A stretch of 64,000 bases of DNA from Anseranas semipalmata (Eukaryota; Chordata; Aves; Anseriformes; Anseranatidae), in NCBI GenBank assembly GCA_013399115.1, contig VXAA01001494.1:960595-1024594 (forward strand), given 5' to 3'. Made by a program: the position numbers and the translations under genes. Positions within the stretch are counted from its first letter, which is position 1, and each line of letters begins with the position of its first letter. Below, in pieces: positions 13,001 to 25,349 of this stretch. Below the pieces are notes generated by a model that saw only the letters and a list, made by a program, of their open reading frames with translations, did no database searches and was not told where the DNA came from.

Positions 13001-15384
13001 ATGACTTGAAATGTGGTGTAATTTGCCACAGTGTATGTCCTGAAGTGGCTTGCTAATGAAAAGAGGATTAACTCTCCATTATTCTGAATTACCATTTTAT
13101 GAAATCACTAACAATATTTTCATTTATATACATATAACCCAAGGGGGAGAAATATTCCAGCCATCCAAGTGATTAACAAATAAAATTCATTAGATAACAT
13201 GCACTTTGGTCTTATTTATGAAGAGAAAGATTAGGGTATAAAAATGCAGATGACTGAATTTTTATCATCCTTGTTCTGATAATACATGTAAGTCCATGAC
13301 AGCATAATTGGTGAGCACCAGCAGTTCAGCGTTATATTTGCATGCTGGATTGAGAAGCAGAACCTGTGAAATGAGGCAGGCAAATTGTGCCAGCTTGAGA
13401 AGCACGCCCCGGTCCCACCGAGGCATCCCAGCACACAGCTGGTGACCGGTCACTGCAAGGCAGGAGCAAAGAGCAGCTCACATGGCCCGGCCTTGGTCTG
13501 GCACAGCAGAGAGCAAGAGAGGAGATGTGGCTTCGTCATAAGGGACGGCTACGATGGGGAGCTGCAGGTTGCATATCTTCCTGCTGAGAAGAACCCCTCT
13601 GGGACAGCAGCTCCCGCTGGCTGACTCCCCTCTTCATCCCCCACCCATGAAATAAGAAAGGCTGTCCTGTGCTGAAGCAGCACCACCAGTAGCAAGCAGG
13701 GTGCAGAGTCCCTTACGGAACGGGCACAAGGACCATCCCTATCCCAGAGAGCTTTCACATCCAAGGTTATGCCCCCCAGCACAAGGCAGCACCATTCTGG
13801 CCCAGAATGGAGCAGCACCACCCAGCTGCACCAGGTGAACACCCTGCAGGGGACAGCCTCCCACCCCAGAGGTCTGCAAAAGACATCAGAGGCTTCACTG
13901 TCAGGGCTGGTGCTAGGCTAACAGTCATCTTTATATCCACAACAGCATTAAGGACAAGAACAAAAATCCAATCCATTTTTCCTCTTTCTAGTCTAAGAGG
14001 GATGACCTAGGGAATAGGCTTCCCTCAGCTCCATTCAGTGTACACAGAACAGTCAATAAGAGATGAGTTGAGATATCTGGTTCCTGGAAAGACACAAACC
14101 TTTCTGTCTTTCTCCCCAGCCAAATGCTTCATGGGAATTAATTCCAGAGCTCAGGTAGCACACAGCCCCTTCCTCCACCCACCCACCCCCGTCAAACTCT
14201 CTTACTTCACACTTAGTCTAGAGTCAGATCCAAAATACATCTTTTATTAGAGGAATTTCAACTGATGCTTGCTTGTGCTCTAAATCAATTTAAAAATCCC
14301 TGCAGCAGATAACTTTGGCAAGGAATAAAAGAACATAAAGTTCAGGGAGCATATGGCTTCCCAGGACAGAAAGAGATGAGTATTTCTCAGCAGAGATCTA
14401 ACTTCCAGAGTGCTAACGAAGCTTCAGACTGAAATGGTGTTACAGTACCACAAATGATCATTTGCAGATGTAATTGTCCTGTTTTGAGGTCTGCAGTCTA
14501 AGAGCAGCACTGCTGCTGTAACAAACCAATGTGCTGTGGCTACCAAACATAATTACTGGTTTCATTTCTTTCTCTTCTTCCCCTTGTTTCCTTCCCTCTT
14601 TTATGGAGCCATGAATAAACGCACAGTCTCATCAAGGCTCTCACGCTAAGATAATTCCTTACTAGACAAATAGTCTCTCTTATCAAGTTCTAGATAACAG
14701 CCTGTTCACTCTCAAAGTCAGACCACATTAGATTTATATCTCTGGCAGTCCAGCATTATTTACTCTGTTGAGTCTGCATATAGAGTTAGCATAACCCTTA
14801 AAGGAAAAGGGCTCTCCTAGGGAATAGCTACTGGAGGCACAGAAATGGGACTTCGCGTTACTCACAGGTACATAAGACAGGACACAAGGCAAGTTTGATA
14901 GAAACGAATTCTCAGAGCCCCTTACAAATCTCAGAGGACCACTTAGCTAAACATCATCATGTTTTAGGAAGCTTGGCTCAAAGATAGATCCCCTTGCCAG
15001 TAAAACCAAGCCAATTTTTGAACAAAGGTGTATACATGCCAAACAAAAACTGACTCTACAATCTTGCCTAGCTTTGGAGTAGAAAAACAGGAATTGTTTG
15101 GCTTTTTCAAGTTCTGCAGAGAAACAGACCATGACAGGCACAAAAGAGCCCAAAGCAACGAACCAACCCCCCTGGGTACGCAGGATGTCAGTGAAAAACG
15201 GTCATCCTGCTTGCAGGAGAGCTTTAACTACCCAGATTTTTGTCATGAAAAGCACACAAACATCACCAGTTGCCAACATACAAAAAAAAAAAAGTGGGAG
15301 TCACTACTCTCTCCCTGCAAATTTTTCTTCGAGTAATCAAAAACCTAAAAATGAAAATAATTTGAAAACCCCTTGACCTAAAGG

Positions 15385-15572
15385 CAGCTGGCATCGTGTG
15401 GGGATGGCAGCTACCTTCTCTGGCAGGACAGGGCAGTGCCACACCTGAGCTCATGAGCACAGCATTACACTCCTGCAGCTGTACTGCACGTGCAGCTGGC
15501 ATGGTTGCTGCTGGTGCAAGGGTTCCCATATCACATATACTTCACTGGGTTCCACCCAAGGTCCTTCAGCTG
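15385..15572. promoter_or_regulatory. Candidate muscle regulatory module: E-box cluster
   Basis: Six E-boxes lie in 188 bases: CAGCTG at 15385-15390, 15476-15481, 15493-15498 and 15567-15572, CACCTG at 15442-15447, and CACGTG at 15487-15492. The three from 15476 to 15498 are packed into 23 bases. A near-MEF2 sequence (one mismatch) sits at 15345-15354. CAGCTG is the preferred site of MyoD and myogenin, and DUSP29 is known to be enriched in skeletal muscle, so a DUSP29 enhancer or promoter role is plausible about 1.3 kb upstream of the first coding exon. The motif cluster is seen; the function is inference. Confidence 0.4.
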
Positions 15573-16821
15573 CAGGGGGCTAGAAAAGTTAAACACAGAT
15601 AAAAACACAGACACAAACTAATAAAAACTGTCCAAGGGACAAGAACATTCTCATAAACCTATGTTCCCTGCCACATACCATGGCAGTGTCTTCATAAAGG
15701 AAGGGATGGGGAAGGTGTTGAGACTCAAGACAGTCAATGGCCATCACATGGACAAGTCTTTACCTTCACCCACCAGATCCAGGCTGTTCTGCGAGCTCCC
15801 AGTGCTCAAAGAGTCAGCGCCTGCTTCCTAAGCGAGGCACAGCCTGAGGGAAAGCAGGGAGGATGGAGACCACGTAACTGGGGTACAACTGATGAGTCAG
15901 CAACTGAGGGAGGCAAACTGTGTAAGGGAACATCTAAATCAGGATGGCAGTTGAGGAAAGCACAGCATGCAGAAGAGAATCTGGAGCTTGAAGAGATGTG
16001 AAAAGCTGACACCAAAGGATTCGATACTAGCAGATAGATCAGACACACAATAACATGGCCAAGCAATGCACTGTTCTCAGACACGTTAATGATACTCTGA
16101 TTTTAGCTAAAAGCTAACATCACACCATTGCTCCCTTCTACACTACATGCTTATTAGTGTTCCTCCTACTACTTGGTGTGTATGCATCTAGGTTTAAAAA
16201 AATAAAAATAGTGAGCCTGGAAAGAAGGAAGTCCTTGAGCCCACCCTGGCTAAGGAATATTTTGTCAATCGGTCAGTGGCTGCAAGGGAAATGCTGCTAA
16301 AAGGCAAACCCTTGTTCCTGGAAATAGCCTACGAGTTTCACTGTACAGGTCTGCATTAAGATCTTGAAAGAGTAGAGCTGGTGCACCCATCATTGACCTG
16401 AATGGACATGCTCAATCTCACTGGGTTGCTGAAAATCACATCAAGGAGAAGCCTTTTGGAGATCTGCAATTAATGATAAAGCCACGTCTTACACCTCCCC
16501 CATCCAGTTCTACTAACTACTCTAGATTCCTTGGATCAGGCTGCTACACCTACCAAATTCTTACCAGTGGATTTTCTAAGAAAAATTCCCAGTAGTGATC
16601 AAGCTTTGGCAGTCACAAAACCTTGGCTTTTGTTCCTGTTGCTGGTGAGCTCATAGAAGTATTCCTCACCTAGTTCAGGAGAGGCAGTAATCCAGGCAAC
16701 AGTTCACATCCACCACTCAGCAGGTACATCCACCTCACACCGTGCCCATCACACCTGGCCAGTGCTGCTCCCAGCGCCCCATAACCAGAGCAGAACTCAC
16801 TGGCTTTGTGCTTTCTCAGCT

Positions 16822-16886
16822 TAACATTCTGTTTTGGTTGCATTCCAGCTTCCTGCACGGCCTGAGCACACTACTCCATGGACAAG
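16822..16886 (+). other. DUSP29: Probable 3' splice site and 5' UTR of the first DUSP29 coding exon
   Basis: A T-rich tract ends in ttgcattccag, giving an AG at 16847-16848, with a branch-point-like cttaaca about 27 bases upstream. If used, the first coding exon begins at 16849 with a short leader before the start codon, and at least one non-coding exon lies further upstream. No TATA box or CpG-rich promoter is evident directly before the start codon, which fits this reading. Confidence 0.45.
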
Positions 16887-17062
16887 ATGTCATCAGCAGG
16901 TTTGAACACTGGGAAGAAAAATGCATACACAGCAATCAAAGTAGATCCTGATGAGGATTACTGTACCCCAGGCGCATTTGATTTGGAGAGACTCTTCTGG
17001 AAAGGATGCCCGAAGTACACTCATGTCAATGAAGTCTGGCCCAACCTCTACATAGGAGATGA
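16887..17062 (+). CDS. DUSP29: Dual specificity phosphatase 29, coding exon 1
   Basis: This exon encodes the N-terminus (residues 1-58 and two bases of codon 59) of an atypical dual-specificity phosphatase that removes phosphate from Tyr and Ser/Thr of MAPK-type substrates in muscle cells. The peptide includes [32 protein letters not shown], the hallmark start of the DUPD1/DUSP13 phosphatase fold. Two Met codons are in frame, at 16878 and 16887. I chose 16887: it has A at -3, and from there to the conserved KNAY the spacing equals that of the human protein as I remember it; the first ATG would add three residues. The exon ends at a strong donor, GA|GTAAGT, in phase 2. Directly downstream are two more copies of the exon end and donor. 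Neighbour: KAT6B, convergent. Confidence 0.93.
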
Positions 17063-17141
17063 GTAAGTGTACGCAGTACCTCTGCATAGACGATGACTAA
17101 GCGTATATAGCACATCTCCTCTACATAGAAGATGAGTAAGC
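17045..17141 (+). repeat. DUSP29: Near-triplicated exon 1 end and splice donor
   Basis: Three tandem copies of a cctctacatag...gatgagtaag block begin at 17045, 17079 and 17118 (spacing 34 and 39). Copy 1 contains the real donor (GT at 17063-17064). Copy 2 has CT in place of GT and cannot splice normally. Copy 3 keeps an intact GATGA|GTAAGC with GT at 17136-17137. Use of copy 3 would add 73 bases and meet the in-frame TAA formed right after the normal exon end, truncating the protein at about residue 59. Confidence 0.8.
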
Positions 17142-18844
17142 CGTACTAAGTACAGCTCACAAACAGAGCAAGGTGTTTCTCTCCTCCTCCTCCCCATTAG
17201 CTAATATTTAGCATTGTCAGTAGCTCATCAAAACAGACTGTCAGACGCCAGAGGTCAACAGAGCACTCGGTCTGCCATGGCCCTTCCAGAACACAGGCAC
17301 ACAGTTTGGGTTGCTGCTGCTTCAAGGAAGCACTGGTTAAGTGCGGAGGGGTCTACTGTTAAAGACTGAGCAATAAAGCAGTCATGGCACTAGCACAGAC
17401 TGCAGAGGTTGAAGCTAGTCACTTCTATTTTTACACCACTCATTTTTAAATCACTCATTTCAAGCAGTAATTTGTCATTTGTCTCTGAGTGAAAGTCCTT
17501 CCACAGTTACACTGACTGAAGGGCACTGTCTCGATCTGTTGTACCATAGCTTAGGTTGGTTTGAACCTGAAATGTAATTCTTGAAAAGTGACTGAAAAGA
17601 CAGCTGAACTTGCAGTGGTATTTCTGTGCTTCCAAGCCTCTGCTTGCATACACGGAGTACTCTGCATTTCCAAATTGCTCAAGAGATTAAAATAAATGGT
17701 ACCCTGCGGAAAAGGCAAAGCTGCAGAGATGCATCTCACTGATCAGACCAAATGTGATTTGGGAAAAAAAAAACAAACAAGCCTGCAAAACAGACTTAGC
17801 TCTGCTGAACACAGGACTAAGCTGAAACAGGCTATTCTGACATGCAGAGCCAACTGACGCACCAGACAGGCCATCAGAAAATCTCCCAACCCAAACCCCA
17901 AGCAGAGCAAGAGAGCTTTTTTTGGTACGCTTCCATTTTCCTCTACACCCTTCCCTAACATGACATTTATTTTACATCATCACTGTAATGCACAAGCAGG
18001 AGCCCCACTGACTCCAAAGTTCTCAATAATTTTTTTAAAAGGTCCTAAAATTCATCTGTTGCCAGCTTATAAAAGAAGAAAGATATACAGCTTTGGAAGT
18101 TACGAGACTCCCAATATCATCGACCAATTACTTCTGTGGCGCCAGAGGCAACAGAAAGACATACAAGAGATCTGGCCTTTAACCAAGCAGGGGCTGGCAC
18201 TTTAGAGATTGGGGGGGGGAATATATCGTCTGCCCAAGAACAAGGGAAAATGGGTTTGAGTTGTCCTCTCCCCACCCTATCCTGCCCCTTGTTAGATATT
18301 TCTAGTTCAAGATTCAGTGAAAGAACAGCCTCTTCTGGCATTAATTTCCTATTTCCCTGTTCAAAGTCAGAGTTATTCAGAATAACGTGGTTAGAAAAAT
18401 TTCCCTCTTACCTCTGTGATAAAGCTACAACTTTGCCTTCTGAGCAAAGAGGCCTAACAAGACAATGGGTCTTTGGACAGCCATAGTCTCTAAGCCCAGG
18501 ACATTATCCACTGACGGTCTTTCCCGTAGTTGTTCCCCTAACGGTAGCCTGTTAGACCTTGCAATTGAGTAAATGCTAAGAGGTATGACTGAATAAAACA
18601 CACACCTTCACCTAGTACAAACCAGAGGTACAGAAAAATTAGCTTCTTGAGAGCTACATCCATTTAAGCCAGGCAGCTATTTATTTCTGCAGGGGACAGG
18701 TCTTGAGTCAGGAGGAAAAGCAATGGTACTCCAAGGGGAAACAAGTCCCCCACATGACCAGGAAAAAAAGAATGAGAAAGCCAACAGAGAAGGAAAAAAA
18801 AGTGGGGGACAGGTGGTGGGGGTGAATGGAAGTAAAGCTTCACT

Positions 18845-18886
18845 AAAAAATGGTGCTCCAAATGGAGCCCCAAAAAATGGGGCTCC
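18845..18886. repeat. Short direct repeat with embedded hairpin
   Basis: A 15-base block recurs 27 bases later with one mismatch (18845-18859 and 18872-18886). The second copy takes part in a perfect 8-bp inverted repeat, GGAGCCCC (18864-18871) and GGGGCTCC (18879-18886), with a 7-base loop. In the + frame the repeat spells a KNGAP / NGAP / KNGAP series. It lies in DUSP29 intron 1. Confidence 0.7.
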
Positions 18887-21800
18887 CAGCAAGAGGATGA
18901 CTATCATTAGCCAGATGAGGGCAAACTTGACACCCAGTACCAGAAAATTCAAGATGAGAACTGGCCTATAGGGAAGATGCAGCTTTCTTTACCAGAACAA
19001 GCATTTGATTTGAAGCAGGCAAAGTCCAGGGACCTCTAATATCTTTCCTCAGCCAGCTCCACATCTTACTTCTGACCAACAGCTTCCCCTTCAGTGTGGC
19101 AGGGGTTTTTGTATTGTTTTATTTTAAGATCTTACTGTAGCGCTGGTCGCCAAAGAGCTGCCATGGAGACATGAACAGATGTTGGGTGTATTTGCATCCT
19201 TAGCCATGCTAAATTAAGGTTGATCTTAAAAGAATTTAGTGGAGCTCATCAACAAAATCAAGTGAACACACACATGCAGAGTTTATCTTCAGAGCCTTCA
19301 CATCTGTGCTTCATTCCTGCCTCCTGCATTTACAAGGTTAACAGGACTTGTGACTGCTTATGGAAATGCTAATTAATTACCCTGACTACGTAACCACATC
19401 TTCCATCTAATGCAATACAGGCTATCAAGGAGCCCTGTGAGGCCACTCAATCCCTTTGTTACAAGGCTTCACTGCAGATGTTGCCCAGAGGCAATGAAAT
19501 CTCCATGAGCCTGTCAGGCCCAGAATAATCAAAGCCTCAAAATATAACATGCTGTGTTCAGCTCCAATTGAAATTTTCCTCCAGCAAGTTCCAAGGACTT
19601 TTAAAAGACCAGACGCTGGAACTTGTAGGAGACAGCCCAGTGATAGGAATAAAGCATGCTTTGCCAAGATTTTGATTCATCTGCTACCAGGATTAGTGCT
19701 TGCCTTTGTCCTCCTCACATCCAGAAGCCTTCTAAAGAGATAGAAAAGCAACTCTGTCTTGCTTCCTTCTCTCACCAGTCACCAGGTTACTTGCATGGGC
19801 AGTTTTAGTGGCTAATCCCAAACCTGCTTGATTCACTGCAATCACATGGAAAATCTCTGACAGACATGCAGCTTGTAGTTTCTTCTTTGTGGCTTTTCAG
19901 TGATTGCCCTGTTGCCCAAGATAATGCTTGTGATTCCACACTTCTGAATTTCAAAGAATATTTTAACTAAAGACAGAGATCTTAAGACTTTTATTTCCAC
20001 TTAGCCATCCTCTATCACTCATTAGGATTTAAGACAATTTCAAGTCTTACTGTGCTCTCAAACTACTCCCACAAGAAAGGAAGCATTCTGGAGACTAACT
20101 CCTTACAGGTTAAATACAAAAACAAATTTCTGGATATGCAGCTGAAACTGGGCTTGCACTTCAAGGTGAAGGTCTATGTTTGTTCCTGTAGAGCCCCAAG
20201 ACTTACAGTTCTGAGAACACACACAGGTAAGGTTTAACAAAACCTACAGGTAGCTCACACCTACAGATTGGAGCCTATGATAATTAAAATATATAACTAA
20301 ACCTTAAATACATTCTTGACTCATGCTCTCCCTCTTTCTCCCTTCTCCAGAAAAACAATACAGTACATTTTTTTCCAAGTGACTAAGTAGAAAGACAATT
20401 TATGCTAATCTAGAAGAAAACAGATGGGACTCACTCAGGGTAACAAATAGTTACCTCCCACTGTTTAGCATTATGAACTCCTAGGACTTATCAGAGTATT
20501 AATCATAGAAAAATAGGAGTGCATGTAGATTTAGATTATAACAACATTCATAAGGACATAGTTTTAACTCTGTTAGTGTGAGAATGCCAATTCTAACAGC
20601 AGCTTAACAATCCAGAAAATCAGATCTGTAACACTGGACAATAAACCTCTTAAAATACCAACTGTTTCCAAGACAAGTAACACTTCTCATCTAGCCTTCC
20701 TCAGGCAACATCCCAGTCTACTGATGATTTCTAACACTTGATGAGACACATCAGTGACCAAAGTCGGGACCAGGAACTGGCTACATCAAATGTGTTTGAT
20801 GCCTTTGCTATACAGACAGCTGAGAGGAATTTCCTTTATCTATGTTGTATCACTTGCAAACACACAAAACACAAACAAGAAAAAAATCCACCATTTGGGT
20901 CTAGAAGAAAATTGACTGGTAAATCTTTTTCTATTACAAGTTATAAAGATCTTCTTCAGTACTTTCAGTGGTACCAAAAAATTCTTCTAATTCACACTGA
21001 ACAGGAGGTATCCACAGAAATGGAGCAACACCTCAGAAAGAAAAAGGGATACAATGCTACACTATCACTAGATTCCCTCAGTGCTAGAGGAAATTGGGTC
21101 AGTATTATTGGAAATTCTCACCATCTCTCCTCAAGAGGGAGAACTGCCAGATTTTCTTAAGAAAGTGTCAGTATTGCCTCTATTCAGGATGCTTCTTTCT
21201 GACACTGACCATCTGGTAACTTATCATCCTGCATCAAGATTTCCTTCAGCATTTTAAAAAAATGGAAAAGTTTGAGAAAGATGATTCCTCCTCTAGTAAT
21301 GTGTTGCCTCAGATTTCCTTGTGTTTTGTCAACCTGGGTCATGTTAAACTGTGAGCTTTAGCAGCCTGTGCTGAAACATGTTTGCATTGATCAACCTTTG
21401 CACAAAGTTTAAGAGACTTGGCTCGACTTAGAGCTCATAAATGTACCAGTTGTCTAGTCAGCCAGTACCAACTATGAAGACCTAACTTTCCTGAGGAGGG
21501 AGCTGCTTTACCCACTTTCCTCATGAGGAATCTCACAGAACTCCTTCCCTTCCTTTAGATGCACTTGCATTTTTATCATAAGCCACCTTCTCCTTGTTAA
21601 CTGCTGTTAAGATACTTAATACTTTACATGAAGGTGCAGGTTGTCGTGCTTGCAAGTTGGTTTTCCTTCTCTTCCAACTCCTGATGGTTTGGGCATCTTC
21701 CTGATGGAAGGAAGGATTTTCTTTTACTTTATAGCTACTTACATTGTTCCTTCCAGAAGGCCAAATTTGCGGCAGTACTTGCTTTTTCTTGCATGAATCG

Positions 21801-24336
21801 TAGCTCTAAAACTGACAGGAGGCACAGTTAAAGTCTCGGACATGTCCTTTGCATGCCCTTGCACAGCCTAAGAGATGTAAATACTCCTTTGGGAACCATC
21901 TGAAAGTGGATGACATTTTTGTTTGGGTCAGTTGGTCCCTCTTGGTGGTAGTCTGATATTATGAATATATCCCTATGTGAAAGTTACTTTATCTCTGATT
22001 TTCACCACTTAGGCGCATTCCCATACCAAAGTACTCCCCCTTGCCTCAGAACTTTCAAAACATCTTTACGAGTCCATCTGTCCTACAGTAAATGCAGGGT
22101 CTGATTCAGCAAAGCACTGAGCTTTTGCTTACCCTGCTTTGCTATACACAGGGGGACTTATGGGTACGCTTAACTTTTAGCATATGTTTATATGCTCTGA
22201 GTTGAAGAGCTAATGAGCTTTTACATGGGACTAATCTGCCCAGTTCACCTCTTACTTAACTGAATTATATTGAAATTTTAACTGTTATCTCCCAGTGCCA
22301 CACTTCACCTCCTCTGTGTAGAAACACATTCAGGGCAGACACTGGAGACCACAACTGCATCATGTAAGAGGAAATCAAGTGCTAATAGCACAGATGGTGA
22401 AGATGTACAAAATGAAAACAATTGAAAGAGTAGTCAAATGCTTATGGCTTCACCTACACTGGCAATTGTAGCAAACTCTTATTTACAATGGATACTTTAA
22501 ATTCAACCACCATCAGAAAAATGGAAATATTAATTGCATTTTAATAGGAAATAGCAGCACCCAAAGTGGGAAAAAAAGGAATATTGTTAACTTGACTATT
22601 AGAGTCTGGTATTGAGCCAATTGCAAGGGGAAAAAAAAAATCTGTGCCACTTTCAGCTGAAAGTGAATTAGAAATTGAATTATAAATCCTCCAATTAGGT
22701 ATATGAATCATAAAACAGTTTGAGTGATCCCATACTATTAATCACCTCAGCCAACTGGATACTTGCAAATATTGATGTTTGAAGTATTCTTTCTGTTCAT
22801 CTAAAATAATGATGCCTCAGGCATGGTAAAAACTGCAAGGAAGATCATAAGCATTCCCCCATCATCCTTGGGATGTAACCAGGAATACCAGGCAAGATGG
22901 AACACAAAAAAAAAATTAGGCCATGATTAGAATAAACAAGCAGTGAAGGATACTTCCACAATGGTATCCACACTACAGATTCAGCTAAGGTTGAAAAGCA
23001 AGTCAGTCCTACACACAAAACTGGAGCTCACCGATTGGCTAAAGCCAGTCCAAGAAAACATGTCAAGGGGCACAACGATATTTCCATTTACAGGTGTATG
23101 GGTCCCCCTGTATGAGAACTTAACAACCTGTTTCTGGCTCTCGGTTAACTGGCAATCAACATGCTGCAGACACAGCATGACCTCAAGTTTAACTGCCTAT
23201 ATGATGGAAGTGTCAGAGCCTCAGCACAGGTCACCCCTACCCTACAACTTTTATTATCAAAGTACCAGGTAAAAAAAATAGATTTTGGGAGTGAAAAAGC
23301 AGATCAGTGTGACAAGCGGTGGTCCAACTGGGCTGTTTACCTAGGTTTCAGGGAAAGGTTTAAGAAGAAAGAGTTAAAAAATTTTTCAAGAGAATAGTAG
23401 AGGCATCAAAAAAAGACTTCATTTGAAAGCAGAATTTGTAGTTGGCATCAAGTATGTCAAAACCAAAAGAAGTGGTTATTCTCTACCCCTTACTTTTTGG
23501 ACAGAACAACATTTTAAGTTTTTTTTTTTTTCCTGTTAGTTTGGTTTACAAGTACTGGCCATCTATACAGTCCAGCACTGAAATGCCTTTGCTGGCTAAG
23601 TGTATACAGCATATCCACCTGGAGAAATAGAATTCTAAGGCATAAGTCTCCTAAAAGGAGGGATAAAAAGAAAAATCTAAGTCAATCACTGCAACAAGAA
23701 CACAAAAGGAAGGAGTATTATCTAACCTGAGGTGAAGGTGGCAAGTCACAGCACTAGCTGCAAGATACCACTGCCTCTGTCCTCCAGAGTCTACTGAGGT
23801 TAGGCAGGGATCACATCACTAACTCAATAATTTTTCCTTACTTTTAGAATCATTGCATGAGGGACACGACATTATTCCACGGCAAAAATGCCAGTAGGGT
23901 CAAGGTATTTCCATTCCTGTCCAGAAGGGAATTTCTGCAGGGAGAAAGATCTACTCAGAATAGCCAATTACCACAAGCTTAATTTAAATCAGAAAGAGCA
24001 TAGGTAAGATCTTCAGTATCCATACCCCAGTTAACTGCTCTAATCACTAGGTTCTTGACTGCTCAGAGTGGGATTTTGACTTTGACAGAGGGTGGGAAGG
24101 TGGAGTCAACTTCAAGCCATTGTGAGCTGTCACCACCAGAGTTATGAAACACAACAGGTAGCTCAGAATGACATCTTGTGTGACAGCAAATACATTTACA
24201 CATTGAAATGTTCAGGAAACATTCACAGAGAGAGGTACTTTTGGTTAGAAAAAGCTGTTTCACATCATGTACTAATTCATTTATGGCAGCAGTAGTTATG
24301 TGAAAATATATTAACAGAATAAAGGCTATAGAATTT

Positions 24337-24354
24337 AAAAAAAAAAAAAAAAAA
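24337..24354. repeat. Poly-A tract (18 A)
   Basis: A homopolymer run within DUSP29 intron 1, with no recognisable retroposed sequence beside it. Confidence 0.8.
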
Positions 24355-24771
24355 GCTCAGTAATCTTCCTGTGCACTAATGAAACTTGACAGCTTTTTCC
24401 AGAACAAAACTATCGAAAATTAAAAGCTTTCTGTAACAGAATTGTTCAGACAAAAATGAATTTTTACATGCCTGACCACAAACTCTGTGCTTTTTGAGGA
24501 TTTTCAGGCTGATGGCAAGCACTTACAGTGGGTATTGGTCACACAAAAAAACAGGATTTCCTCTCCCTATCTCACATCCCTTGTCCAGGGGAAGAGAGGG
24601 AAAAAAAAAATATATAATATGATCTTAAGCCAAATATATTACTTTCAGCTTTCACTGGAGGCTGATATCCAATTTCCATTATCTAGTTCTTTTTGCTTTA
24701 GATCTCTGGTTTAACCCAACATGACAGTAGAAGGAACCTGACAGGGAGTTGTGACCACAGGAATGTTAGTG

Positions 24772-24790
24772 GTTTGTTTGTTTGTTTTTG
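24772..24790. repeat. (GTTT)n microsatellite
   Basis: About four GTTT units followed by a looser T/G-rich stretch to about 24818, within DUSP29 intron 1. Confidence 0.75.
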
Positions 24791-25349
24791 CTGTTTTAGG
24801 GTTTGTTTTGTTTTTAAAGTATAAATGGAGAAAAAAAAAGCTAAGTAATTTCTTTTAGAGATGAAGAGCTTCTTTTTGAATCCCAGATCTTACTACTCAC
24901 ATATCACTGACTCTTTCATTAGTTCTGCAATATCAAATGATGGGAGAGAAGGGGAAAGCAGCATTCATGGTCCTATTTCAAGTTCTGCCACTGATTTGCT
25001 TTTATGACCTTAAATAATTCATTCTATTTTTTTCTGTATCTCAAGTTTCTTCTTGTATAAGATGGATAGTAGACAGTATTGCTTGCATTACAAGGGTGCC
25101 AGGAAAATAAATTCATTTTTAAGGTGTTCTAAGTGCCTGGGAAAGATGGTTATGAACTACAGAGGGATCATTCTCTATAAATGACAATATTTTAAAATCT
25201 TTACAATGACAAATGACTCATTTTTGAAGCATTACTGGTTTCATTAACACTTAGCACATACCAAATGAGATTTTGTTGTTGTTTTTTTTCCTGGCTTGCT
25301 GGATGAGTAAGAGGATTCTTCATTTACAAGACAGCTTTTGTTTTAACAG

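Larger units (their letters stand above)
1..15384. other. Upstream flank of DUSP29, no gene recognised
   Basis: I see no exon, RNA gene or intact mobile element that I can support here. The open frames are short (the longest, 7798-8190 on + and 6925-7290 on -, show no domain). By human gene order DUSP13 could be expected upstream of DUSP29, but no second phosphatase signature (HC-x5-R with the following SATLVLA-type helix) was found in this stretch. Contents are simple repeats, a G-rich motif on the minus strand at 1707-1732, a short possible CR1 3' remnant near 2875-2905 and one ambiguous base (n) at 6712. Confidence 0.6.
17063..25349 (+). other. DUSP29: DUSP29 intron 1
   Basis: An intron of 8,287 bases, GTAAGT to TTTTAACAG, phase 2. 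It holds simple repeats, a poly-A run at 24337-24354, a GTTT run at 24772-24790, a hairpin with a direct repeat at 18845-18886 and an anonymous 140-residue open frame at 20738-21160 with no recognised domain. No other exon is supported. Confidence 0.9.

Noticed and set aside
14164..14191. A second G-rich minus-strand stretch as a G-quadruplex.
   Set aside because: The last loop is 8 bases, longer than the usual limit of 7, so it does not meet the standard motif.
1..16848. Search for DUSP13, which neighbours DUSP29 in human.
   Set aside because: The only HC-x5-R phosphatase signature in the window is at 30298-30545; no second copy was found in this stretch.
16878..16886. The first ATG of DUSP29 (three extra residues, Met-Asp-Lys).
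   Set aside because: The second ATG has a purine at -3 and matches the human start by spacing to KNAY. The first remains possible.
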